This document shows, in pieces, positions 15,741 to 22,795 of a DNA stretch of 39,902 nt (position 1 is the first letter of the stretch; each line of letters begins with the position of its first letter). The stretch is taken from positions 1 through 39,902 of the forward strand of contig CAKPMN010000008.1 of assembly GCA_934168005.1 (NCBI GenBank), given 5' to 3'. The position numbers and the translations under genes are program-made. The stretch comes from an uncultured Bacilli bacterium (GTDB lineage: Bacteria; Bacillota_I; Bacilli_A; RF39; UBA660). Below the pieces are notes generated by a model, which saw only the letters and a program-made list of their open reading frames with translations, searched no databases and had not been told where the DNA came from.

Positions 15741-16445
15741 TTTATTCAAAATTGCTTCCTTTATCATCTTATAACTAGTATAATCATTTTTTTCATAGTA
15801 AACAATTTCTCCGGTTGGTTCATCATAGTTTTCATGAACAACAAGATGCCCATTATACTCATCTTTTATATTTACAAAATCATAACCTTTTATTTTATCT
15901 AGAGTCAAAGAAGATGGCTCATATTCTTCTAATATATTAATGTCATTTTTTAAAGAAAAATATCCATATTTATAACTTGAAAACATATATGCTCCCTTTT
16001 TATTAGGTCGAATAGAATCATTTAAAAATAAATAATATTCTTTCCCCTCAACCAAAGGTGTTGTAGATGCATAATAACGAGAATTAAAATATGAATCTAC
16101 GTAAGCTAAATCATATACTTCAATTGTTTCATTAAGATTACCTTTATAAGTGTTTAAAACTCTTATTTTATTTATTATACCATTACCATAAATATTTTTA
16201 GAAACTACCTTACCTTTAATAAAATATTTAGAATTTAAGATAAGTGAATCTAAATCTGAAATATCAGAATTAAAAAATTCATATAAACTACTATTTTCAA
16301 ACTTTTCAAAACTTTCAACTTCATAAACTAACTTATTTTCTATGTCAATAAAATTCAAATGTTTTAGTTTAGAATTTAATAGAAACGATGTAAATATTAT
16401 TAATATTAGAAAAATAAATATTGCCAAACTAAACTTTTTATTCAT
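15735..16445 (-). CDS. Membrane-anchored extracytoplasmic protein, last gene of ABC module
   Basis: A 236-residue protein with an N-terminal hydrophobic segment (about 5-24) and a soluble outside domain. The domain is strand-rich with many Tyr and Phe; motifs such as SKYFIKGKVVSKNIYGNG, VLNTYKGNL and VEGKEYYLFLN suggest a small beta-barrel or OB-like fold. Extracellular proteins with a similar IxGxV...YKG...GxxYLxFL pattern are common in Firmicutes but have no assigned function that I know. It overlaps the ATPase gene by 8 bp, so it belongs to the module and may be a substrate-binding or immunity component. Confidence 0.7.
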   Translation of the reverse strand: MNKKFSLAIFIFLILIIFTSFLLNSKLKHLNFIDIENKLVYEVESFEKFENSSLYEFFNSDISDLDSLILNSKYFIKGKVVSKNIYGNGIINKIRVLNTYKGNLNETIEVYDLAYVDSYFNSRYYASTTPLVEGKEYYLFLNDSIRPNKKGAYMFSSYKYGYFSLKNDINILEEYEPSSLTLDKIKGYDFVNIKDEYNGHLVVHENYDEPTGEIVYYEKNDYTSYKMIKEAILNKY

Positions 16446-17076
16446 TTATTAATTCAAACTTTCCATCATAAACATGATAAATTTTATCGCATAATAAATC
16501 TAAATCTTCTTTATTATGACTAGCTATAAATATAACTTTATCTTTCTTTTTTTCTTCTAATATTAAATTATATATATCTTTAATAGATTTAGAATCAAGA
16601 CCATTAGTTGGTTCATCCCAAATTATTATTTTTTGATCTTCCATAATTGACTGAGCTATTCTAAGTTTTTGTTTCATCCCAAAAGAATATTCTTTATATG
16701 TTTTATTTTTATATTTTAAAAGCCCTACTTTATCTAATACATCATTTATAACTTTATCATTTTTCTTATGATTAATAGTATACAAAAGTTCCAAATTTTT
16801 AAATCCAGATAACGATGGGTAAAAACCAGGATCTTCAATAACAACGCCAAAATTTCTAAGGTCATAATTATCTTTAATAAGTGAGACATCATCTATTAAT
16901 ATATCACCACTAGTTGGATAAATTAAAGTGGTTAAAGCTCTAAAGAACATACTTTTGCCACTACCATTTTTACCATAGAATCCATATATATTTCCACTTT
17001 CAAATGTCAAATTAACATTATCTAATATAACATTATCATTAATAATCTTTGTATAATCTTTAACTATAATCTTCAT
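16438..17076 (-). CDS. ABC transporter ATP-binding protein
   Basis: Nucleotide-binding subunit of 212 residues. Walker A is GKNGSGKS (35-42), the signature loop reads YSFGMKQKLRIA, Walker B is IIIWDEPTNGLD and the switch His is in ASHNKED. The short length, the lack of a C-terminal accessory domain and the SFGMKQK variant are typical of ATPases from bacteriocin or lantibiotic immunity exporters and other small ABC-2 systems. It overlaps both neighbours (17060-17076 and 16438-16445), which implies tight co-expression with the three membrane proteins upstream. Confidence 0.9.
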   Translation of the reverse strand: MKIIVKDYTKIINDNVILDNVNLTFESGNIYGFYGKNGSGKSMFFRALTTLIYPTSGDILIDDVSLIKDNYDLRNFGVVIEDPGFYPSLSGFKNLELLYTINHKKNDKVINDVLDKVGLLKYKNKTYKEYSFGMKQKLRIAQSIMEDQKIIIWDEPTNGLDSKSIKDIYNLILEEKKKDKVIFIASHNKEDLDLLCDKIYHVYDGKFELINE

Positions 17077-17695
17077 TTAAACTACCTCCTAAATCTACAC
17101 GTAAATAAATACAATATAAAATTATATTCAATACAAAATACAAAAGTAAACAATAAACATTTTTAGAAGTAACATATAAACTAATAAATGGAATATACTT
17201 ATTTTTAAAAAATAATAAAAAGTATATACACATTAAACAAACTGTCAAAAATGAATATGAATAACTTTTAATAACAAATGATAAAACTAAGCAAAATAAA
17301 ACTAAAAAATATAATTGCAATGATAATTTAAAAAATAGTTCAATATATTGATATTCTAGCTTTAAATCAAATATTAGAATATACATACTAAATAATATAA
17401 AAGTATATAATAAATCTAAAATAATTAAATGAAATAAACATTTTTTAAAATATAGTTTTCTATTAGAAAACCTTAAATTAAACTCCATCAATTTTGAATA
17501 TATGTTTTTACTAACAAAATATATCAAAATAAAATAAGGTACAAGTGAAAATATAGTTGAAAAATAGTTCTTATCATAATGAAATAAAACTTCATTTAAT
17601 GATGAATACTCATAATTCATACTCTTTAAAAAATATATAGTTATACAAGTTACTAAAATGTAAATTAACATCTCTTTTCTAGTAAATATCTTCAT
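17060..17695 (-). CDS. Polytopic membrane protein of ABC module
   Basis: A 211-residue protein with about six predicted membrane helices and a very hydrophobic, Phe/Leu/Tyr-rich composition. I do not recognise a family. It has the size and layout of ABC-2-like permease halves that work with small ATPases. The helices begin with EMLIYILVTCITIYFLKS and end with YCLLLYFVLNIILYCIYLR. Its end overlaps the ATPase start and its own start overlaps the 17679 gene, so it is one of three membrane subunits in the unit. Confidence 0.75.
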   Translation of the reverse strand: MKIFTRKEMLIYILVTCITIYFLKSMNYEYSSLNEVLFHYDKNYFSTIFSLVPYFILIYFVSKNIYSKLMEFNLRFSNRKLYFKKCLFHLIILDLLYTFILFSMYILIFDLKLEYQYIELFFKLSLQLYFLVLFCLVLSFVIKSYSYSFLTVCLMCIYFLLFFKNKYIPFISLYVTSKNVYCLLLYFVLNIILYCIYLRVDLGGSLNEDYS

Positions 17696-18362
17696 TTTTC
17701 TTTAACAAATAATCCCTTTCTATCATCTTTATAATAAAATATATGGTAATACTAATAATTATAATAATCAATAATAAAAGCGCTAATAAAAAAGAAATTA
17801 AATTTAATTTAAAATATAAAGAATATATATTTGAAAAGTAAAACAAAACATCTCTTTCTAAGATAACGATGATAAAAAACTCGTAAAATATATCCATAAA
17901 TAAAATTAAAGATATAACCAATCCCATAGATACGTTTATTTTTGAGATTTTAATATCAACTATTTTAACAATTGATGTAAAAACTAAATTAACAATTACT
18001 ATATTTAAAATCTGAAAGATTAAAACATAACCTTTTCCAACCAATATATCAAGGTTCAAAAAATAAATTGGAATATAAAATACAATAACAATCAACGTAT
18101 TTAGTAATACTTCACTTGAAATCAATTTTTTAAAAAACAAAAGTCTATTTTTGTTTCTATATAAAATAGAAGTATTATTAATTTTTAAAAATAATAAATA
18201 ATCTAAATAAAAACTTACAATTATAAAATAATATCTAATTCCAGGTATATTTAAAATATCTCCTACATTTTGAACAACATCAATATTTCTACCAAAAATA
18301 TAACCAAGCATCAAAGTTAATACTAATAATATTTGAACAATCCTATCTTTAACAAAGCTCAT
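17679..18362 (-). CDS. Polytopic membrane protein of ABC module
   Basis: A 227-residue protein with six hydrophobic segments, from IVQILLVLTLMLGYIFGRN near the N-terminus to LLLIIIIISITIYFIIKMIE near the C-terminus. No recognisable family motif is present. The start ATG follows directly after the stop of the 18363 gene (TAA then ATG), and its 3' end overlaps the next gene by 17 bp. It is likely a permease subunit paired with the 17060 or 18363 protein. The charged tail LKKNEDIY is cytoplasmic. Confidence 0.75.
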   Translation of the reverse strand: MSFVKDRIVQILLVLTLMLGYIFGRNIDVVQNVGDILNIPGIRYYFIIVSFYLDYLLFLKINNTSILYRNKNRLLFFKKLISSEVLLNTLIVIVFYIPIYFLNLDILVGKGYVLIFQILNIVIVNLVFTSIVKIVDIKISKINVSMGLVISLILFMDIFYEFFIIVILERDVLFYFSNIYSLYFKLNLISFLLALLLLIIIIISITIYFIIKMIERDYLLKKNEDIY

Positions 18363-19169
18363 TTAACATATGTCCTTTTCTCTTTTATTCATGATAAGTA
18401 ATATAGAGACTCCAAATAAAAAAATTATTTGAAGAAAACTATTAAAATTATTAAAACTATTATATTGTAGATTTTCTAGTATTGCCAAAGCTTTTATATT
18501 CATATTACTTCCAATAAAATCAGATATAATTAATAATATTGGACCAATAAAATAAATCACCATTTTTTTATTTATATAAAAAGAAACAGCATAACATAAA
18601 GTTATAACAAGTGCCAAAATCAAACTAGGATATAGATTCAAAAATAAAACATATAAACTTGTATTACTATAAATTAAATTTCCAAAAGCCTGCGAAGAAG
18701 TTGTATACAAAAATGCTGGCATATCAGAAATAAAGAAAGTATTTCTTAGACTATTTCCAAGTATTATTTTTAGGCAAAAATAATCTAACATTAAACTAAA
18801 GAATATAAGAATAAAGCTAATTAAAAAAATTAAAATCATTCTCATAATTCTATTTTTATTTCTATTTATTCTAAAAGACAAATTATAATCAATTTTTCTT
18901 CTTTTTTCTATAAAATCTAAATCACAAAAAGCAAGTGATCCAAATATTGGAACTCCAATTATAAAAACAGGTAAAATCCAAAAACCAGTTCCACCAAACA
19001 AAGTTAGATTTTCTGGTGAAGAAATCGTCTCAGCATATAAAGATATCCTACTAGCTTCTTTAAAAGAAAATAATATATTAAAGAATATAAGCCCTAATAA
19101 AAACAAAATAAATATATAAAACTCTTTTCTTAGTAAAATTAGTTTTAAATTAAATTTAATTTCTTTCAT
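18363..19169 (-). CDS. ABC-2-like permease, first main gene of ABC module
   Basis: A 268-residue membrane protein. The start at 19169 is preferred because ATGAGGT sits 6 nt upstream; the ATGs at 19184 and 19181 are part of or before that site. The first helix (FYIFILFLLGLIFFNILF) is followed by an outside loop. Next comes a cytoplasmic coupling-like stretch (DLDFIEKRRKIDYNLSFRIN) of the kind that contacts the ATPase in ABC-2 permeases, then four further helices. The GTGFWILPVFIIGVPIFGSL segment is a typical ABC-2 membrane region. It heads the 19169-15735 operon behind a 25-bp hairpin. Confidence 0.78.
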   Translation of the reverse strand: MKEIKFNLKLILLRKEFYIFILFLLGLIFFNILFSFKEASRISLYAETISSPENLTLFGGTGFWILPVFIIGVPIFGSLAFCDLDFIEKRRKIDYNLSFRINRNKNRIMRMILIFLISFILIFFSLMLDYFCLKIILGNSLRNTFFISDMPAFLYTTSSQAFGNLIYSNTSLYVLFLNLYPSLILALVITLCYAVSFYINKKMVIYFIGPILLIISDFIGSNMNIKALAILENLQYNSFNNFNSFLQIIFLFGVSILLIMNKREKDIC

Positions 19170-19188
19170 AAAATACCTCATCATAAGA

Positions 19189-19213
19189 AGTAAACGGTTA
19201 AAAACCGTTTACT
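19189..19213. repeat. 11-bp-arm inverted repeat before the ABC module
   Basis: AGTAAACGGTT (19189-19199) and AACCGTTTACT (19203-19213) are separated by three bases. There is no T run on either side, so it is a poor intrinsic terminator. Its position overlapping the small-ORF stop and just before the ribosome site of 19169 suggests an mRNA hairpin or an operator. Confidence 0.65.
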
Positions 19214-19346
19214 AAACATCTCCATTAACATAATAATAACCAGATATTTTTCTTGTTACATTTGTCCAATTATTATTTTTTAATATTTTATTCTTATATA
19301 AGTCTAAATAATTCATTAATAATCCATAACAACTATAATATATCAT
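19212..19346 (-). CDS. Possible 44-residue peptide or gene remnant ahead of ABC module
   Basis: An open frame from ATG at 19346 to TAG at 19212 encodes a 44-residue peptide. Its first half is aromatic and Leu-rich (MIYYSCYGLLMNYLDLYKNK). Its second half is polar and basic (NNNWTNVTRKISGYYYVNGD). There is no clear ribosome site (TTGTAAAT precedes the ATG), so translation is uncertain. It is the only coding-like sequence between the recX terminator and the ABC module. It could be a peptide handled by that transporter, or the C-terminal stump of a lost gene. The TG-poor, coding-like codon pattern favours having once been protein. Confidence 0.3.
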   Translation of the reverse strand: MIYYSCYGLLMNYLDLYKNKILKNNNWTNVTRKISGYYYVNGDV

Positions 19347-19351
19347 ATTTA

Positions 19352-19384
19352 CAATAAAAAAGACACTTTTTTTGTGCCTTAATA
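19352..19384. repeat. Direct repeat, right copy; also recX terminator
   Basis: This copy matches 15709-15740 except for one added A and one C. On the minus strand it forms GGCAC / GTGTC with a seven-A loop and a T run, ending recX. Confidence 0.75.
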
Positions 19385-20134
19385 ATTTAATTTATCAATA
19401 TCATCTTTTCTAAAACCTTTAGAATACATTTTAGCTATAAATTTATACTTCAATTCATCACCACTATATTTTCTAGATAACTGCTTATATATCTTACTTG
19501 CCTCTTTTTCTATAATACTATTATCTTCTACATATAATTCATCAAATATATTAATAGCAATATCTTTTGGATATCCTAAATCTATAATATAACTAACTAT
19601 TTTTTCTTTAAGAATACTTCTAGAATATTTATGATTACTTTTAATTTTTTTACCTATGATTTTATATAATCTATCATATATAATTTCATCAGTAAATTCT
19701 TTTAAAGCATTTTCTATAATATAATTATCTATATTATGAGATTCTAAATCTTTTCTTATTTTATTAGGACCATCAAGTGATAGATATATTTTATCAGAAA
19801 CATAAGCCTTACAAAAACGTTCATCATCTAATAATCTATTATTTTTTAACTTATTAATAATATCTTCTACATAATTATCACTATTTTGTTTTATTAAATA
19901 TTCTCTTATTTCTTTTTCACTTCTTAATTTCTTATCAATTAACTTCAATACTTTATTATATTGATCATAATATAAAGTATCTTCTTTTATTTTTGTATAC
20001 AAACATTTATCTATATTTTTTTTAAATAAAAGACCATTTTTTATTATAACATCATCATAAGTAATTATCTTTTCATCATCTATAACAATCTTATATTTAC
20101 CACTAGGCATTTTATCAATTTTAATTATTTTCAT
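19379..20134 (-). CDS. recX: RecX family regulatory protein
   Basis: RecX binds RecA filaments and modulates recombination. The protein is 251 residues from ATG at 20134. That start is chosen because AGGTGATC precedes it, and because the further upstream frame (to 20179) runs into the -35 box of the promoter. Three-helix RecX repeats are visible: KLIDKKLRSEKEIREYLIKQ then IINKLKNNRLLDDERFCKAYV, and a later repeat GPNKIRKDLESHNIDNYIIE, with a third at YSRSILKEKIVSYIIDLGYP. The N-terminal 60 residues form a small beta domain seen in Firmicute RecX. It is monocistronic, with a consensus promoter and its own terminator. Confidence 0.88.
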   Translation of the reverse strand: MKIIKIDKMPSGKYKIVIDDEKIITYDDVIIKNGLLFKKNIDKCLYTKIKEDTLYYDQYNKVLKLIDKKLRSEKEIREYLIKQNSDNYVEDIINKLKNNRLLDDERFCKAYVSDKIYLSLDGPNKIRKDLESHNIDNYIIENALKEFTDEIIYDRLYKIIGKKIKSNHKYSRSILKEKIVSYIIDLGYPKDIAINIFDELYVEDNSIIEKEASKIYKQLSRKYSGDELKYKFIAKMYSKGFRKDDIDKLNY

Positions 20135-20150
20135 AAGATCACCTAACATA

Positions 20151-20179
20151 ATTATAGAAAACATTTGTTCGTTTGTCAA
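20151..20179 (-). promoter_or_regulatory. Consensus promoter of recX
   Basis: A perfect TTGACA (20174-20179), a 17-bp spacer and a perfect TATAAT (20151-20156) lie on the minus strand. This is the strongest housekeeping-type promoter in the window. No LexA/SOS box is obvious. Confidence 0.85.
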
Positions 20180-20182
20180 TTT

Positions 20183-20213
20183 AAAAAAAAGACTTATGAT
20201 ATTTTTATAAGTC
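20183..20213 (-). terminator. Terminator of rpoZ
   Basis: On the minus strand GACTTAT (20213-20207) pairs with ATAAGTC (20197-20191), followed by eight T residues. The rpoZ stop is inside the stem. Confidence 0.85.
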
Positions 20214-20388
20214 CCTCGGTTATTTCTTCTAAAGCTCTTCCTATTTCTTTTTTAGAAACATAATCTTTTTCTTTAAGTTGTAAATTCTTTTTTTCACTAA
20301 TTTCTTTTGCTCTTCTTGCTGCTATATTAACTAATAAATATTTAGAACCAACTTTACTTAATAAAACGTCTATAGAAGGATAAATCAT
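20194..20388 (-). CDS. rpoZ: RNA polymerase omega subunit
   Basis: Omega assists assembly of RNA polymerase on the beta-prime subunit. The protein is 64 residues, MIYPSIDVLLSKVGSKYLLV followed by NIAARRAKEISEKK and a C-terminal KKEIGRALEEITEGLIKI. This includes the conserved YxLVxxAARRA motif and the short helical tail of Firmicute omega. ATG at 20388 is preferred, since the GTG at 20397 lies only one base from the GGGAG ribosome site. It is unlinked to gmk, its usual neighbour in many genomes, which here lies at 123-768. Confidence 0.92.
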   Translation of the reverse strand: MIYPSIDVLLSKVGSKYLLVNIAARRAKEISEKKNLQLKEKDYVSKKEIGRALEEITEGLIKIS

Positions 20389-20410
20389 TATAATCACTCT
20401 CCCTAATTTA

Positions 20411-20439
20411 ATATTAATATTTAAAAGTCATAAATTCAA
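20411..20439 (-). promoter_or_regulatory. Probable promoter of rpoZ
   Basis: On the minus strand TTGAAT (20434-20439) and TAATAT (20411-20416) are 17 bp apart, about 20 bp upstream of the rpoZ start. Confidence 0.5.
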
Positions 20440-20470
20440 GTAATTTATTAAAACTTGACAATTATTGACA

Positions 20471-21745
20471 TTAAGAAATAACTTCCAAAATAATAGATTC
20501 TCTAATCTTCTCTTGAGGTTTTATTTCAAAAGCAGAGATTATCTCATTAAATGAAACGTCTTTTTTATTATAATAAACTGTAACTAAATCATCACCTACA
20601 TTAACAAAATCACCTGTTTTTTTATTTAACCAAATACCAACAGAATGATCAATTTGATCAGTAAGTTCAACTCTACCACTACCAAGCATTAATGATACAT
20701 TAGCTAATTTATATGCATCTATATTATGTATATATCCACTTACGTTACTTTTTATAACCATTTTTTTAGGTGAAATAGCTATTTCTGTTAAATCTCCACC
20801 TTGGCATTCAACCATTTTCTTAAAATATTCATAACCTAAATTATTTTTAATAACATCAGTTACTTTTAGTTGAGCATCTTCATAATTAATATCAAGTCCC
20901 ATAGAAACCATATTAGTAGCAAGTTCAACAATAAGCTCATAAAAATCAGGCGCATAGTTTCCATTTAAACTATCAATTGCCTCTTTTACCTCTAATCCAT
21001 TACCTATTGAATAACCTAAAGGTTCTCCCATACGAGTTAAAATGCATCTAACATTAACTCCATGATTTTTTCCAATTTCAATCATAGTTTTAGCAAGAAT
21101 CCTTGCATCATCTATATTTTTCATCAAAGCCCCATTGCCAACTTTAACATCAATAACTATTTTTTTTGTTCCTGCTGCTATTTTTTTACTCATAATGCTA
21201 GAAGCAATTAATGGAATAGATTCAACTGTACCTGTAACATCCCTTAAAGCATATATTTTTTTATCAGCTATTACTAAATCTTTATTTCCAGCAACTATAG
21301 CTAGATGAATATTTTTAACTTGATTTATAAATTCTTCTGTTGTAAGACTAGTTCTAAATCCTTTAATACTTTCTAATTTATCAATAGTTCCACCAGTAAA
21401 GCCTAATCCGCGACCACTCATTTTAGCAACATCAACACCGCAAGCAGCAACTATCGGAGATAAGACTAAAGTTGTTTTATCACCTACTCCTCCAGTTGAA
21501 TGTTTATCAACAATATTAGTACCTATCTCACTGAAATCTAATTGCTCACCACTTTTAATCATAATATCAGTTAAATTAGATACTTCTTCTATATTCATAC
21601 CATTTATACAAATACTCATTAAAAATGAACTCATTTGGTAATCTTTTATAGAACCATCTACATATCCATTAACCATATATTTAATTTCATCATAACTTAA
21701 AACATTTCCTAATCTCTTTTTATTAATAATTTCTATTGTATTCAT
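20471..21745 (-). CDS. pdp: Pyrimidine-nucleoside phosphorylase
   Basis: It cleaves thymidine, uridine or deoxyuridine with phosphate to the base plus (deoxy)ribose 1-phosphate (nucleoside salvage). The 424-residue length is normal. The N-terminal helical domain is followed by the phosphate-binding KHSTGGVGDKTTLVLSPIVA and then SGRGLGFTGGTIDKLESI. A central domain with KKIVIDVKVGNGALMK and a C-terminal alpha/beta domain complete the fold. Firmicute enzymes of this family accept both uridine and thymidine; sequence alone does not separate pdp from deoA here. It stands alone, with no deoxyribose-phosphate genes nearby. Confidence 0.92.
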   Translation of the reverse strand: MNTIEIINKKRLGNVLSYDEIKYMVNGYVDGSIKDYQMSSFLMSICINGMNIEEVSNLTDIMIKSGEQLDFSEIGTNIVDKHSTGGVGDKTTLVLSPIVAACGVDVAKMSGRGLGFTGGTIDKLESIKGFRTSLTTEEFINQVKNIHLAIVAGNKDLVIADKKIYALRDVTGTVESIPLIASSIMSKKIAAGTKKIVIDVKVGNGALMKNIDDARILAKTMIEIGKNHGVNVRCILTRMGEPLGYSIGNGLEVKEAIDSLNGNYAPDFYELIVELATNMVSMGLDINYEDAQLKVTDVIKNNLGYEYFKKMVECQGGDLTEIAISPKKMVIKSNVSGYIHNIDAYKLANVSLMLGSGRVELTDQIDHSVGIWLNKKTGDFVNVGDDLVTVYYNKKDVSFNEIISAFEIKPQEKIRESIILEVIS

Positions 21746-21769
21746 ACTATCACCACTTTAATTATAGAA

Positions 21770-21800
21770 TAAAAAAAAAGACTTTAAAAGTTAAAGTCTT
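21770..21800 (-). terminator. Terminator of the 24538-21811 operon
   Basis: On the minus strand AAGACTTTAA (21800-21791) pairs with TTAAAGTCTT (21787-21778), followed by a nine-T run. Confidence 0.85.
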
Positions 21801-21810
21801 ATACTTTACA

Positions 21811-22254
21811 TTACATTTGACAATAATCAGATGTATATATATGATAGCTAGTATTATCTTTTAAAACTACTAAATATCCTAAACATTGATGTGTATAATT
21901 AACATCAAAATAGACATTATTTAATTTTTTATCTTGGTATAATTTATCTAAATATAACTTAGAAACACCATTTTCATAATTAAGAGTTGATAAATATGCT
22001 GTATCACTTTCTAAAGATGAAGCAAATTGATCTATTTCTTTTCTCTCAAGTACAACTCTATCTTCATTGTTAGATAAATTCTTAAATGTTTTAACATACT
22101 TTATAGATATAACCAAAAGAGGCAAAAAAATCATTAAAACAAGTGCTGCATAATTAAATCTTCTTCTTAATCTGTCTTCTTCCATAATCATATGAAAATA
22201 TTCAGACTTCGCATCTTTTCTAAATTCTTCTATTTTATCATTATATTGATCCAT
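21811..22254 (-). CDS. Bitopic membrane protein of unknown function
   Basis: A 147-residue protein with a charged cytoplasmic N-terminus (about 1-35, DKIEEFRKDAKSEYFHMIME), one membrane helix (about 35-53) and an outside region of about 90 residues. The two cysteines at the end (HQCLGYLV and SDYCQM) could form a disulfide. The short coiled segment after the helix recalls divisome proteins such as FtsL/DivIC, but there is no further support. The start follows directly on the stop of the 22255 gene (TAG then ATG), and the gene ends the operon. Confidence 0.65.
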   Translation of the reverse strand: MDQYNDKIEEFRKDAKSEYFHMIMEEDRLRRRFNYAALVLMIFLPLLVISIKYVKTFKNLSNNEDRVVLERKEIDQFASSLESDTAYLSTLNYENGVSKLYLDKLYQDKKLNNVYFDVNYTHQCLGYLVVLKDNTSYHIYTSDYCQM

Positions 22255-22779
22255 CTAACCACTTACCTTTACTGAAAATAATATCTTTGTATTTTTTACC
22301 GTTCTAACGACTTTCTCTTTTATATTAACAATAAAATAATATCTTCCATTATCTTTCATAATACTATTTAAATCAGTTATATATTCCCCATCATATAAAA
22401 TATTGTTATCCTTCATAACAGTCAAGTTAGAAAAACTAACATTTTTAGAAACTAAATTTAGATTTGAATTACTATACTTACTTTTACAATCAGTTTTACC
22501 ATTTTTATCAGAACAAAAATATGACTTAATATCTAAAGATAAATTATCACGTTTTATATCTAATACACCATCTTTAAAATAAGCTTTATTTAAAGTATTA
22601 GATTCAATAACATCTTCTATATATAATTTTTTAATGTCTTCTATAACATAATAATTTATTTTATTATCTCCTATATTAACTTCATAAAAAGACATATCTT
22701 CCCTATTGTTAACAAGTAAATAACATAAACAAACAAATATAATTCCTAATATCAAAACCCAAACTTCTTTGGCACTCAT
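22255..22779 (-). CDS. Membrane-anchored extracytoplasmic protein of unknown function
   Basis: A 174-residue protein with an N-terminal hydrophobic anchor (about 5-24) and a strand-rich outside domain with two nearby cysteines (SYFCSDKNGKTDCKSKY). Its repeated pattern of short beta segments (NKAYFKDGVLDIKRDNLSLD and NNILYDGEYITDLNSIMKDN) suggests a beta-sandwich. I do not recognise the family. It sits between the large DUF6020-like membrane protein and the 21811 protein with minimal gaps. A pilin-like or surface-assembly role is possible but unsupported. Confidence 0.65.
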   Translation of the reverse strand: MSAKEVWVLILGIIFVCLCYLLVNNREDMSFYEVNIGDNKINYYVIEDIKKLYIEDVIESNTLNKAYFKDGVLDIKRDNLSLDIKSYFCSDKNGKTDCKSKYSNSNLNLVSKNVSFSNLTVMKDNNILYDGEYITDLNSIMKDNGRYYFIVNIKEKVVRTVKNTKILFSVKVSG

Positions 22780-22795
22780 ATTATCACCTTACTCA

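Noticed and set aside
19189..19213. Inverted repeat as an intrinsic terminator
   Set aside because: There is no T run on either side; it is kept only as a hairpin or operator candidate.
20135..20179. Longer N-terminus for RecX
   Set aside because: The extension would overlap the TTGACA and TATAAT promoter boxes, and a good ribosome site precedes the ATG at 20134.
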